Origin: Sedimentibacter sp. SX930
GTDB lineage: Bacteria; Bacillota; Bacilli; Lactobacillales; Aerococcaceae
Assembly (NCBI GenBank): GCA_002155105.1
Contig: MUZD01000001.1
Location: 558,001 to 622,000 of the forward strand
DNA: 64,000 bases
Reading direction: 5' to 3'
A program made the position numbers and the translations under genes. How positions within the stretch are numbered: the first letter of the stretch is position 1; every line of letters begins with the position of its first letter. The notes beneath the pieces are model-generated. The model did not search any database, was not told where the DNA came from, and was given only the letters and a program-made list of their open reading frames with translations. Shown one piece after another: positions 43,068-52,046 of this stretch.

Positions 43068-43703
43068 CTAAAGGTCTTTGTTGAATATATCAAGCAGTAA
43101 TCTGCTGGCGGTCGATTTCGAAAATTTTCCGATGACTTCTTTTTTTCCGGTCTCTTCATACACGGAACGGGAAAGCACTGGTAAACTGTCGACGCGATGG
43201 GTGACGAGCAATTTCGTGGCATCGACAACGAGCGTATCACTGAAGACGGTATACAGATTCGGCATCTTCGTCATGACCATTCCGACCGGGATGGCATTCA
43301 GATCGGAATCGCCCAACGCGCTCTTGAGCAAGTCCTTGCGGGAAACGATCCCCAGTATTTCCCGGTTGTCTGTGACGTAAAGGGACCCGCAATCCTCCAG
43401 GAAAAGCTGGATGATGGCATCCTGGATGCTCGTCTCTTTGGTGAGATTGACTGAGATGGCCATCACCTTTTCGACTTTTTGTTTGGCGATCTGTTCGACC
43501 AGCACGGAATTGGTGTGCTCCTCGTTGATGAGATAGCCGACTTTCGGTTTGGCCTGAAGGATGCCGCTCATCGTCAGCAGCGAAAAGTCGGGGCGCAGTG
43601 TCGCCCGCGCAAATCCCAGTATGGAGGCAATCTTTTCACCGGAAATCGGCTGCTGCTTCTTGACGATTTCGATGATCTGTTTTTGCCTATCGGTAAGTTC
43701 CAT
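43068..43703 (-). CDS. ccpN: CcpN-type transcriptional repressor (HTH plus two CBS domains)
   Basis: This 211-residue protein has an N-terminal winged helix-turn-helix (LTDRQKQIIEIVKKQQPISGEKIASILGFARATLRPDFSLLTMSGIL), followed by paired CBS domains over about 78-205 (LFLEDCGSLYVTDNREILGIVSRKDLLKS). This is the architecture of Bacillus CcpN, a repressor of gluconeogenic genes that senses the ATP/ADP state. As in Bacillus it is paired with the ppsR/yqfL homologue. A CcpN-like operator overlies its own promoter. Target here is likely ppdK. Confidence 0.93.
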   Translation of the reverse strand: MELTDRQKQIIEIVKKQQPISGEKIASILGFARATLRPDFSLLTMSGILQAKPKVGYLINEEHTNSVLVEQIAKQKVEKVMAISVNLTKETSIQDAIIQLFLEDCGSLYVTDNREILGIVSRKDLLKSALGDSDLNAIPVGMVMTKMPNLYTVFSDTLVVDATKLLVTHRVDSLPVLSRSVYEETGKKEVIGKFSKSTASRLLLDIFNKDL

Positions 43704-43743
43704 TTTTCCACCTCAATTCTTAATGTGATGTGTTAATGAATAT

Positions 43744-43772
43744 ATAGTATGTCACATTGGGTGCGTTGTCAA
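43744..43772 (-). promoter_or_regulatory. ccpN promoter with CcpN-type operator
   Basis: TTGACA (43772-43767), 17 bp, TACTAT (43749-43744) on the minus strand. TGTGACATACT at 43756-43746 fits the published Bacillus CcpN consensus TRTGHYATAYW at every position and overlaps the -10, as expected for an autoregulated repressor. Confidence 0.7.
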
Positions 43773-43930
43773 CACAAAGTGACATCTTTTTTTGCGGATA
43801 TGGTTCAGAGGGCAGTGAGTGGTGGGGCTGAATTCTGTCGCATCCAACAAACCCGGCACCATTTTTGTAGCATGCTGCACCTTGCTCTATGGTAAAATAG
43901 CAGAGACTATATGTGTAAGGGTGTGAACCA

Positions 43931-46900
43931 ATGACGATTAATGCGACATACAATAGGCGGGAAATCAAAAATCTGACGAACAACTATATGACCTTTGAGA
44001 AAGGGGGACGTCTGTATAAAAGTGGAGCCGTAAAAGAAGTCACCATTAGCGCAGATGAGAAGGTTATCGTTTCCAAAATCCACGACAAAGCAACATACAC
44101 GGGGAAATTAAAACTGGACAAGTTTGGTAAGATTGATGATTACGAATGCTCCTGTGAGTATTTCCAAAGCAATCCGGAAGTGCCTTGCTATCATCTGGTC
44201 GCCCTTATGCTGACGGTGCTGCACCTTGCTGAGGAATATAGGCAGAAGGCTGCTGTACTGGCACCACTAACCAGCAATCAAACGCACCCACCTGTTCAAC
44301 ATGATAAATACTACAATGTCGCAGAAACAAACCGTCTTTTGGGATTCCTCCAGTACGAATTGATGGATGAAAATGATTTTTACGAGCGCGTACCTTTGCA
44401 GGTGGAATATATGCTGACATATCACCCTTATCAGGACAATCACAATTTCAGTCTGCGGATGAAAGTTGGTCTCGACCACCTGTATCAGGTGAAAGATTGC
44501 GAGTCTGTGGTCAATGATATTTTGAACGGCAACCAGCTTCCTTTCGGGAAAAAGTTCATCTATACACCGGAGCAACATGAACTGACCGAGGCGGACCATG
44601 CTGTTTTTGTACTGCTGAAGCAGATTGCCGAGGCCGCACGCACTTCGGGACGTGACCTTCGCACTGTTGAGGACCGCAAGGAAATCATCATCCCGAACAG
44701 TATGATGAAGGAAATATTGCTGAAATTTGCCAAAAATACGAATGTGTCACTGAAAACGAATCAGTACCAGAAGCAGGAGATGCGTCTGCGTCCGGAACAC
44801 TTTGTGACGGAATTCAAAAAGCTGCCGCTCAGTTTCGCCGTCAGTGCATTGCCGGACGGGGGGCTTCTCTTTTCGGAAATGAAGGATCTTGAGAAAACGG
44901 TGCTGCTTTTCGGTGATAGCGGCTTGCTGTTGGTCGATGAAACCATCTACTTTCTGAACCAAAGTACGTGGGAGCGCCTGGCGGCCGTCAACTCTGTACT
45001 TTTCCATTCTGCTAAGGAGGGCATGCGTGTCCCACCGGATAAGGCAGCTGATTTTCTGGCGATTGCGGTTCCGGCAATGCGGAAAATTGTCGAAGTGCTG
45101 CTGACCGATGAAGTGCAAGGAAAATACCGCAGCTTCCCATTGAAGACCGAGCTTTATTTGGATTGGCAAAAGGAGCGTTTGATCCTGGAGGTGTTCTTCA
45201 ACTACGGCGAGGCGAAAATCGATGTCGTAAAAGAATCGATGGAGCGCATAGATTTAACGCCGGAATCGGTCATCCGTGACCGAGTTGCCGAAAGAGTCAT
45301 CTCCAAAAAGGTTATGGATGCAGGAAAACACACCTACCTTTATGAGGATAAGCTGTTTCTGCAGGATGTGGACCAAATCAGCGCCTTCCTTTACGAAGGT
45401 CTTGAGAAGCTCGCGCCGCATTGCGAAATATTCACGACAGCGGCTGTCGAGAACCTGCTTTACCAACCGGTCAGGCCGCCGAAAGTCGCCATTGAGGTCA
45501 ACAACCAGTCGCGGCTTTTGGATGTGACCTTCAGCACCGACGAAATCAATGTCGAGGACCTGAAGCAGATGATCCGGCAGATTGCGGCGAACAAGTCGTA
45601 TCATCGATTGTCCAACGGCAAAATCGTCAATCTGCGCCAGAAAGAAATCAAGGAACTGACCGATGCGGTCGTGCAACTGGATGTCCCATTGAAGGATCTG
45701 AAAAAAGAGATGTCCTTGCCGCTCTATAAGGCTTTCGGTGTGGATACCGATGCGGGGATTGTCCATCAGGATGAGGATTTCATGACGCTCATCAATCGGA
45801 TGGAGAAACCCGAAAAGATCGACTTCGACTTGCCTGATGATTTGCAAGCTACCTTGCGTCCTTACCAAGAAACAGGCTACAAATGGCTAAAGGGACTTGA
45901 TCATTACGGCTTTGGCGGTATCCTAGCGGACGACATGGGCCTTGGGAAGACACTGCAGATCATCAGCTTCATTGCTGGTTCGCTTGGGGAAGGCGACGGC
46001 AAACCCTATTTGGTCGTCTGTCCCTCCAGTGTGCTCTACAATTGGCAGAAAGAATTCAAACAGTTCGCGCCCGGCATCCAAACGCAGCTCATCACCGGCA
46101 CGAAGAGCGAAAGAAGCGACTGCGTAACGACCGCAATCGCCGAAAATATTCCGGTCTGGATCACCTCCTATCCGCTGCTGCAGCGCGATGAGGATCTCTA
46201 TGAAGGGCAAGCCTTCCGGACCGTCATCCTGGATGAAGCCCAGAGCGTCAAGAACGCCACCGCGAAGACGACCAAGGCCGCTTCCGCGCTCATCGCCAAC
46301 AATAAGATCGCTCTGAGCGGGACGCCGATCGAAAATGCTTTGTCAGAACTATACACCATTTTCAGCATTGCGCAGCCCGGCCTTTTCGGAACGAGAACGG
46401 ATTTCAAGAAAATGGAACCGGCTCAGATCGCCAAAAAAGTCAAACCATTCATCCTGCGCAGGCTGAAGGCGGATGTGCTGAAGGATCTGCCGCCGAAGAT
46501 CGAATCGATCTCCTACATCGAAATGACCGAAAAACAGAAGACCGTGTATTTGTCGCAGCTGCAGTTGATGCGCCAGGAAACAAAAGAAATGCTGGACGCG
46601 GATACGCTGAACGAAAACCGGATCAAAATCTTGGCAGGCCTGACGCGCCTGCGCCAAATCTGTTGCGATCCGGCCTTGGTCATGGCCGATTATAAAGGTG
46701 GTTCCGGCAAATTGGACAGGCTGATGGAATATTTGGCGGAGGCCAAAGAGAACGGCAGACGCGTCGTGTTGTTCTCCCAATTCACGCAAATGCTTGCCAT
46801 CATCCGCGAGAAACTGGATGCTGCCGGCGAGACCTATTTCTATCTCGATGGGCAGACACCGAATCAGGATCGCTTGACCCTCACGACCCGCTTCAACGAA

Positions 46901-47215
46901 GGCGAGAAGGATCTGTTCCTGATTTCCCTGAAGGCAGGCGGAACCGGCCTGAACTTGACCGGCGGGGATACCGTCATCCTCTATGACTCCTGGTGGAACC
47001 CGGCCGTCGAAAGCCAGGCGACCGACCGTGTGCACCGTTTCGGCCAGAAAAAGGTCGTGCAGGTCGTCCGCCTGATTGCGACCGGCACGATTGAGGAACG
47101 GATCAACGAATTGCAGGAACAGAAACGCGAAATGATCGATTCCGTCATCCAGGCAGGCGGCCAATCGGTCACCTCCTTGACGAAGGAAGAATTGATGCAG
47201 CTGCTGGAAATATAG
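43931..47215 (+). CDS. SNF2-family helicase with SWIM zinc finger
   Basis: This 1094-residue protein has a SWIM finger near residues 72-90 (CSCEYFQSNPEVPCYH), an SNF2-associated middle region to about 640, and two RecA-like lobes. Walker A is ILADDMGLGKTLQ near 667, the DEAQ box about 767, and motif VI ATDRVHRFGQKK near the end. Such proteins are ATP-dependent double-strand DNA translocases. The full-length family in Bacillus (YwqA/YqhH group) is of uncertain role, possibly transcription-linked repair. No restriction or defence partners lie beside it, so it is probably housekeeping. Confidence 0.93.
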   Translation: MTINATYNRREIKNLTNNYMTFEKGGRLYKSGAVKEVTISADEKVIVSKIHDKATYTGKLKLDKFGKIDDYECSCEYFQSNPEVPCYHLVALMLTVLHLAEEYRQKAAVLAPLTSNQTHPPVQHDKYYNVAETNRLLGFLQYELMDENDFYERVPLQVEYMLTYHPYQDNHNFSLRMKVGLDHLYQVKDCESVVNDILNGNQLPFGKKFIYTPEQHELTEADHAVFVLLKQIAEAARTSGRDLRTVEDRKEIIIPNSMMKEILLKFAKNTNVSLKTNQYQKQEMRLRPEHFVTEFKKLPLSFAVSALPDGGLLFSEMKDLEKTVLLFGDSGLLLVDETIYFLNQSTWERLAAVNSVLFHSAKEGMRVPPDKAADFLAIAVPAMRKIVEVLLTDEVQGKYRSFPLKTELYLDWQKERLILEVFFNYGEAKIDVVKESMERIDLTPESVIRDRVAERVISKKVMDAGKHTYLYEDKLFLQDVDQISAFLYEGLEKLAPHCEIFTTAAVENLLYQPVRPPKVAIEVNNQSRLLDVTFSTDEINVEDLKQMIRQIAANKSYHRLSNGKIVNLRQKEIKELTDAVVQLDVPLKDLKKEMSLPLYKAFGVDTDAGIVHQDEDFMTLINRMEKPEKIDFDLPDDLQATLRPYQETGYKWLKGLDHYGFGGILADDMGLGKTLQIISFIAGSLGEGDGKPYLVVCPSSVLYNWQKEFKQFAPGIQTQLITGTKSERSDCVTTAIAENIPVWITSYPLLQRDEDLYEGQAFRTVILDEAQSVKNATAKTTKAASALIANNKIALSGTPIENALSELYTIFSIAQPGLFGTRTDFKKMEPAQIAKKVKPFILRRLKADVLKDLPPKIESISYIEMTEKQKTVYLSQLQLMRQETKEMLDADTLNENRIKILAGLTRLRQICCDPALVMADYKGGSGKLDRLMEYLAEAKENGRRVVLFSQFTQMLAIIREKLDAAGETYFYLDGQTPNQDRLTLTTRFNEGEKDLFLISLKAGGTGLNLTGGDTVILYDSWWNPAVESQATDRVHRFGQKKVVQVVRLIATGTIEERINELQEQKREMIDSVIQAGGQSVTSLTKEELMQLLEI

Positions 47216-47296
47216 ATCTTGCTGTAATGAATCGGCGTGGGCTGCTCGCAGGCTGCGCACAAGCCAATAATGTTTTGAGAAGGAAGGGGGATTTGG

Positions 47297-48082
47297 ATGA
47301 CAGTTACACCTAATCCGGAAATGGATTTTGAATTATACATGGATACAGCGGTCCTGGCCGGGCAAATCATGCTGGAAAGCAACGCGGAAACCTACCGTGT
47401 CGAGGATACGGTGACGCGCATCCTGAAGAAGACTGGGCTGCAGATGACAGAAGCCTTGGCTTTGACGACCGGGCTGGTGGCTACGCTCGACAGTCCGAAT
47501 ATGCACGCGATTACAGTCGTCAAACGGATCACGGAACGCACGACGAACTTGAACCGAGTGTCCCGCGTCAATGCCGTTTCGCGGAATTTCGTCGAAGACA
47601 GATTGACGATCCAAGAGGCTTACGATGCGCTGCAGAACATCGACGAAATCCAATACAGCAGGCGTCAGAAAAGCTTTGCTCTGATCGGCTTTATCCAATT
47701 GTTCATCTTTTTGATGGGCGGGACTTTCTATGACTTTCTGGCGATGATTCCGGTCAGCGCCGCAGTTTCTTTTGTTTGGCACATCGCGGTCAAATGGAAG
47801 ATCCGCCCGTTCATCCAGAACATGGTCTCCAGTTTTGTGATCGCGGTGTTGACGGCTATTTTGTCCGAACTGTTGACGTTTCCGATACAGCCGGATACAA
47901 TCATCATCAGTGCCATCATGCCCTTGTTGCCCGGCACTGTATTGACGAACGGCATCCGTGACACCTTCCGGGGTGATTACATGTCTGGAGCAGCCAAGAT
48001 ATTGGAGGCCTTTGTGATTGCCGTATTCATCGCGATCGGCATCGGTGCCGGTTTGATCGTCGGAGGGGAGGTGATCCGATGA
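47297..48082 (+). CDS. Threonine/serine exporter family protein, ThrE N-terminal half
   Basis: This 261-residue protein has a cytoplasmic N-terminal region (LAGQIMLESNAETYRVEDTVTRIL, MTEALALTTGLVATLDSP) and five membrane segments. This is the ThrE (PF06738) half found as a separate gene in Firmicutes. It overlaps the second half by 4 nt. Together they equal one Corynebacterium ThrE, an exporter of threonine and serine driven by proton motive force; the substrate here is inferred. Confidence 0.9.
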   Translation: MTVTPNPEMDFELYMDTAVLAGQIMLESNAETYRVEDTVTRILKKTGLQMTEALALTTGLVATLDSPNMHAITVVKRITERTTNLNRVSRVNAVSRNFVEDRLTIQEAYDALQNIDEIQYSRRQKSFALIGFIQLFIFLMGGTFYDFLAMIPVSAAVSFVWHIAVKWKIRPFIQNMVSSFVIAVLTAILSELLTFPIQPDTIIISAIMPLLPGTVLTNGIRDTFRGDYMSGAAKILEAFVIAVFIAIGIGAGLIVGGEVIR

Positions 48083-48543
48083 ATTTGCTTAGCATCGTTG
48101 TGGAAATGGTCGTCGCTTTTGTTGCTGTCTACTTCATTGCCATCACTTTGGAAGCGCCGAAACGGACATTGCGGTATGGCGCGTTGGGAGGGGCTTTGGG
48201 CTGGGGTGTTTACCTTGGCGGGTTGTCTTTTTTGGACATCGTTGGGGCCACTTTTCTGGCCAGCCTGTTCATCGCTTGGATCGCGCACCTGTTCGCGCGT
48301 CATCTGAAGACGCCGGTGACGATCTATTTCATCCCGGCCTTCATCGCCCTGGTTCCTGGAGCCGGCGTTTATCAATCGGTCTATTCCTTCATCAACAAAG
48401 AATATGCAGTCGCGCAGCAGCATCTGGTCCTGACGCTGCAGATATCGGGCGCTATCGCACTTGCGATCTTCATTGTGGACAGTCTCTTCGGGCTCATGGC
48501 CAGAATCAAGGCTACAAAGGAAAAGAATAGCCCCGCCAATTAG
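48079..48543 (+). CDS. Threonine/serine exporter family protein, ThrB/ThrE C-terminal half
   Basis: This 154-residue protein with four to five membrane segments starts in the ATGA overlap with its partner. LGGALGWGVYLGG and FIPAFIALVPGAGVYQSVYSFI are the ThrE_2 (DUF3815) signature. It completes the two-subunit exporter. Confidence 0.9.
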   Translation: MNLLSIVVEMVVAFVAVYFIAITLEAPKRTLRYGALGGALGWGVYLGGLSFLDIVGATFLASLFIAWIAHLFARHLKTPVTIYFIPAFIALVPGAGVYQSVYSFINKEYAVAQQHLVLTLQISGAIALAIFIVDSLFGLMARIKATKEKNSPAN

Positions 48544-48663
48544 TGTTTGCGAGGCGCGGGCAATCGAGTGCATGGTTTTCCGTGACACAAAGTTGTAAAC
48601 TGGATTTAACGCAGCCGTCTCGGAAATATGCTAAACTTGTATCATTCAGAAGGGGGCTCCTGC

Positions 48664-49317
48664 ATGTCCGAGAACAATCAAAAACCGACCAGACAAGATT
48701 TACACCGAAATCATAAACGCAATAACCTGCTCGTTATATTGGGCATCATCGCAGCCGCATTTTTAGGGCTCGTGCTCCTTTATAATATTTTTTACGGGAA
48801 TGATGAAGAACCATCCATCGCGGCAGGTAATCAAACAAACTCACAAAGCATGATCATCACCGAATCGGATGACTCCAGCGAAAAGTCTTCTTCAACTAAA
48901 AAATCTTCGGACGTAGAGAAAGACAGCGCCGAGGAAGATTCGGAAGAAGAGAACGATAAAGATAAAGACAAAGACACCGAGACGGAGAAAGTTCCATCAA
49001 CCGATGACAATGTGAGCACGGCCTATACCGGTGACTGGGAACCGATCGGCACGACCCAAACCGGGGAACATGTCACGGATTACAGCGACGGCTCCGCCGA
49101 CCGCAATGAAATCAGGCAAGCCATCTCTGCCGTGACCGGCATCAGCGCCGATAACATGATCGAATGGTGGATCGGAAACGCCGGCGATCAACAAGTGACC
49201 GCCACAGTCTCCGATACACAGAAAGAGAAGATTGCACGCGTCCAGCTCAACTGGATCGACGGCGAAGGCTGGCAAGTCACGCTTGTGGAAGAACTGAACG
49301 AGATACCGAATAACTGA
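48664..49317 (+). CDS. YrrS-like DUF1510 membrane-anchored protein
   Basis: The ATG at 48664 follows AGAAGGGG; 217 residues. A basic N-terminus leads to one membrane helix (LLVILGIIAAAFLGLVLLYNIFY), then a Ser/Asp/Glu/Lys-rich low-complexity spacer (about 60-115), then a conserved outer domain (WEPIGTTQTGEHVTDYSDGSADRNEI...DNMIEWWIGN) typical of DUF1510. In Bacillus YrrS is encoded next to a penicillin-binding protein; none is here. Probably cell-wall associated. Confidence 0.85.
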   Translation: MSENNQKPTRQDLHRNHKRNNLLVILGIIAAAFLGLVLLYNIFYGNDEEPSIAAGNQTNSQSMIITESDDSSEKSSSTKKSSDVEKDSAEEDSEEENDKDKDKDTETEKVPSTDDNVSTAYTGDWEPIGTTQTGEHVTDYSDGSADRNEIRQAISAVTGISADNMIEWWIGNAGDQQVTATVSDTQKEKIARVQLNWIDGEGWQVTLVEELNEIPNN

Positions 49318-49335
49318 TCAACTGATCAACACCAC

Positions 49336-49363
49336 AAGGCGCTCTTTGATAGGGCGCTTTTTT
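49336..49363 (+). terminator. Intrinsic terminator after the YrrS-like gene
   Basis: AAGGCGCTC (49336-49344) and GGGCGCTTT (49352-49360) pair with G-U wobbles, followed by TTT. Confidence 0.7.
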
Positions 49364-49416
49364 GCGTTGCTTATTTGGAAATGGTTCTGTACGGAATACT
49401 GGTTTTGGGGTAAACT

Positions 49417-49433
49417 ATTTCTAAATAGGAAAC
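49417..49433 (+). promoter_or_regulatory. Putative IclR operator upstream of iclR
   Basis: ATTTCTAAATAGGAAAC. The same 17-mer with one change occurs on the other strand upstream of kdgK (50584-50600). It ends 18 nt before the iclR start, a position suited to autoregulation. Confidence 0.55.
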
Positions 49434-49451
49434 AGTTGAGGGGTGTCAAAA

Positions 49452-50228
49452 ATGGAAGAAGAGAAAAAACCTTACGGAACGGTCCTGCTGAAAGCCGCAA
49501 AAATCATCGATCATTTGTCCAATTGCAAGGAAGCCCAGAGTCTGGCCGCAATCGCAGCCAGCACCGGTCTGTCCAGCCCAACGGCACTGAAGATCCTGGA
49601 TACGCTGCTTTTGATCGGATATGTCGAGAAGGATGAGCAGACGAAGCGGTTTACCTTGGGCAGTGCGCTGATCCGCTATGCGAACAACCGGCTGGCGAAT
49701 CTCGACATCATCAAAATCACCGATCCGTACCTGCGGAATCTGCAGGCGGGCCTGGACGAAACGGTCCATTTGGGCATTCTGGACAAGGATGAGGTCCTCT
49801 ACGTCAATAAATTGGAGACCCAGAAAGCGATCGCCAACATCAATTCCCGCATAGGCAACACCAACCATCTCTACAGTTCCGCGATGGGCAAGGCGATGCT
49901 GGCCGCCTTCAGCGACGAAGAGTTGGCAGCCTATCTGGAGCGGGTCGAACTGGTCGCGGATACACCGAACACCATAACGGATCGTGATGTTCTGAAGGAA
50001 GAAGTGAAAAGAGTCAAAGAGTCGGGTTTTGCTACCGATGACGAAGAGAACGACCTGGATGTCATCTGCATTGGGGCAGCGCTCGTGATCGACAACAAAA
50101 TCTATGGCGCATTCAGCGTCAGCACGCCGAAGTACCGTTTCGAACGCGAGAAGACGATCGAAAAGGTGCTGGAAACGAAAAAAAATTTATTGGCCGAATT
50201 GAGTAGGACGAACACGTTTATTAGTTGA
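49452..50228 (+). CDS. IclR family transcriptional regulator (probable KDG regulon)
   Basis: The ATG at 49452 follows GAGGGG; an in-frame GTG at 49443 overlaps that site. The protein has 258 residues. The N-terminal winged helix is KAAKIIDHLSNCKEAQSLAAIAASTGLSSPTALKILDTL. The C-terminal effector domain shows HLYSSAMGKAMLAAFSDEELAAYL and FATDDEENDLDVICIGAALV. IclR proteins of this type (KdgR-like) respond to 2-keto-3-deoxygluconate or related acids. The next gene downstream is KDG kinase and shares an upstream motif with this gene, so KDG control is likely. Confidence 0.88.
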   Translation: MEEEKKPYGTVLLKAAKIIDHLSNCKEAQSLAAIAASTGLSSPTALKILDTLLLIGYVEKDEQTKRFTLGSALIRYANNRLANLDIIKITDPYLRNLQAGLDETVHLGILDKDEVLYVNKLETQKAIANINSRIGNTNHLYSSAMGKAMLAAFSDEELAAYLERVELVADTPNTITDRDVLKEEVKRVKESGFATDDEENDLDVICIGAALVIDNKIYGAFSVSTPKYRFEREKTIEKVLETKKNLLAELSRTNTFIS

Positions 50229-50273
50229 TTTGGTATTCTGGTTCGAGTTTGCGCGTTCTGATTTGACAGGACC

Positions 50274-50401
50274 TCCCCGCCAAAATGTGTTTGGCGGGGA
50301 ATCTCGTGTTGTCCATGGACGTTTTTCCCCGCCAAGGTGGTTTCGGCGGGTTTTTTTCTGTGATTTGAACTGTTTCTCCCCGTCAAAATGCTTTTGGCGG
50401 G
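50274..50401 (-). repeat. Three-hairpin repeat cluster C (inverted copy)
   Basis: Hairpins lie at 50274-50300 (11-nt arms TCCCCGCCAAA), 50328-50350 and 50379-50401. Read on the minus strand the order, the central CCGCCGAAACCACC unit and the linkers (GGGGAAAAACG, CACGAGAT at 50308-50301) align with cluster B. It separates iclR from the kdgK promoter region. Confidence 0.85.
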
Positions 50402-50523
50402 TTATTTTTGTGCGGTAATTCATATCCCTATGTTCCGAAGCCCTAAATCTCTGGGAATTGAGAATGTTAAGTGACAGACTACTGTCCAAACAGCAATAAA
50501 AGAGAATTTCGATCACTTAGGTG

Positions 50524-50552
50524 TTGAAATAACTAAAAGGAAACCGTATAAT
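50524..50552 (+). promoter_or_regulatory. kdgK promoter
   Basis: TTGAAA (50524-50529), 17 bp, TATAAT (50547-50552). The spacer holds CTAAAAGGAAAC, a half-match to the putative operator. Confidence 0.7.
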
Positions 50553-50563
50553 GAAATCAAAGA

Positions 50564-50600
50564 ATTTCCTAAAAGAAAACGAGGTTTCCTATTTGGAAAT
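50564..50600 (+). promoter_or_regulatory. Two putative IclR operators downstream of the kdgK promoter
   Basis: ATTTCCTAAAAGAAAAC (50564-50580; 14 of 17 match) and, inverted, GTTTCCTATTTGGAAAT (50584-50600; 16 of 17 match to the iclR-upstream site). Starts are 20 bp apart, about two helical turns, in the early transcribed region. The untranslated stretch to 50709 has nothing else recognisable. Confidence 0.55.
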
Positions 50601-50709
50601 CAATCGAGTTTCACATCATGCATTTCAGGGCGGTTGCGTCATACCAGCAAGAAGAATGTAACCGCGTTCAGCAAAAAAAACATTAACATAATCGGGAGCG
50701 TGCGAGAAG

Positions 50710-51714
50710 ATGAGTAAAATTTTGACATTGGGCGAAATCATGTTGCGCCTATCTACAGATCCAGGAACATTGATGACCTATTCCACAAATTTCACAGGGC
50801 ATTACGGCGGCGGGGAAGCGAACGTCGGCATCAGTCTGGCGAATTTTGGCCATGAAGTGGCTTTCGCAAGCAAAGTGCCGGCCAATCCGCTTGGTGTTGC
50901 GGTCCGCAAACATCTGAAGAGCTACGGAATTTGTACAGCCTTGCTTAGAAAAGGTGGCGAACGCCTGGGCACCTACTATTTGGAAAGCGGTGTTGGGGAA
51001 CGTGCGGCTTCCGTTGTCTATGACCGTGCCCATTCAAGTTTCTCAAGCATGGAAGCCTTGGAGTGGGATTTCGATGAATTGTTCGAGGATGTGAACCTGT
51101 TCCATATTTCCGGCGTCACTGCTGCACTCACAAAGGATTGGGCTGCATGGTCGGTCGTGTTGGTGCGGGAAGCGAAAAGACGCGGGATCAAAGTCAGTTT
51201 CGACATCAACTACCGCGCCAAACTTTGGACGCAGGCCGAATGCGGGGCTTTCCTGCAGCAAGTCTTACCGTTGACCGACTATCTTTCTGCTGGTAAATTG
51301 GATGCCTTGTATTTGATGGGGATTCCGGAAAATACAAGCGAGCAGGAAGACGTGACCTATTATTACGAGAAGATGGCGGAAAAATATCCGAACATCGAAG
51401 TCTTCTATTCCACAATCCGTCAGGTGCATTCCGCCAGCCACAATGTGCTCCAAGGGACAATGTGGCGCAACGGGGAGACGACATTCTCGAACGTGCACAC
51501 AATCACACCGATCGTTGACCGGGTCGGCGGCGGGGATGCTTATGCCGCCGGGATCCTGCATGGCATCCTGTCCGGGTATACGGCAGAGCATACGGTCGAT
51601 TTCGCGATTGCCGCATCCAGCATGAAACACACAATCCATGGCGACTGTAACCAGTTTTCCGCCGAAGAAGTGGAAGATTTCATGAATTCCGAGTCCGGAG
51701 CGATCAAACGATAA
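50710..51714 (+). CDS. kdgK: 2-dehydro-3-deoxygluconokinase (PfkB family)
   Basis: This 334-residue sugar kinase has the PfkB N-terminal motif GGGEANVGISLANFGHEVAF near residues 34-53. The substrate-side GERLGTYYLESG segment is characteristic of KDG kinases. The C-terminal signature DRVGGGDAYAAGIL carries the catalytic Asp. It phosphorylates KDG to KDPG in uronate or pectin breakdown. An aldolase gene (eda) normally nearby is not present; a terminator follows directly. The upstream IclR gene is the likely regulator. Confidence 0.92.
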   Translation: MSKILTLGEIMLRLSTDPGTLMTYSTNFTGHYGGGEANVGISLANFGHEVAFASKVPANPLGVAVRKHLKSYGICTALLRKGGERLGTYYLESGVGERAASVVYDRAHSSFSSMEALEWDFDELFEDVNLFHISGVTAALTKDWAAWSVVLVREAKRRGIKVSFDINYRAKLWTQAECGAFLQQVLPLTDYLSAGKLDALYLMGIPENTSEQEDVTYYYEKMAEKYPNIEVFYSTIRQVHSASHNVLQGTMWRNGETTFSNVHTITPIVDRVGGGDAYAAGILHGILSGYTAEHTVDFAIAASSMKHTIHGDCNQFSAEEVEDFMNSESGAIKR

Positions 51715-51728
51715 AAAATATGCATATC

Positions 51729-51772
51729 AAAAAGGCAAACGTTCGGTAAAAAACCGAATGCTTGCCTTTTTT
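51729..51772 (+). terminator. Intrinsic terminator of kdgK
   Basis: AAAAGGCAA...TTCGGT pairs with ACCGAA...TTGCCTTTT around a short A-rich loop, followed by T residues. Confidence 0.85.
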
Positions 51773-51802
51773 GGCGGCTGCGCCGTGATATAGATTTAAT
51801 AA

Positions 51803-52027
51803 TCAGATGAATTCGCTGTCGTATTGCTTCTCCAACTGTTTCATTTCATTTTGACTCACTTGGTCGAGCGTCATGAAAGCCAACAACAGGTTGAAATCGT
51901 CGCGGGCTTCCGGATCGGTGGCATCCCAGATTAGCGTGTGCGCCGCTTCGTCCTCATCGAGATCCTCCGAAAGATCGACCATGTTGTCGCGCCATTTGAT
52001 GTATGCTTCGTATTGTCCAGGTTTCAT
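51803..52027 (-). CDS. Small acidic hypothetical protein
   Basis: This 74-residue soluble acidic protein (DLSEDLDEDEAAHTLIWDATDPEARDDF in parts) has a helical C-terminus ending KQLEKQYDSEFI. No family recognised. It is preceded by a GAGGAAAC ribosome site and follows the GNAT gene by 19 nt on the same strand, so cotranscription is likely. Codon use is like the neighbours, which supports a real gene. Confidence 0.6.
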   Translation of the reverse strand: MKPGQYEAYIKWRDNMVDLSEDLDEDEAAHTLIWDATDPEARDDFNLLLAFMTLDQVSQNEMKQLEKQYDSEFI

Positions 52028-52046
52028 ATTGTTTCCTCACTTTTCA

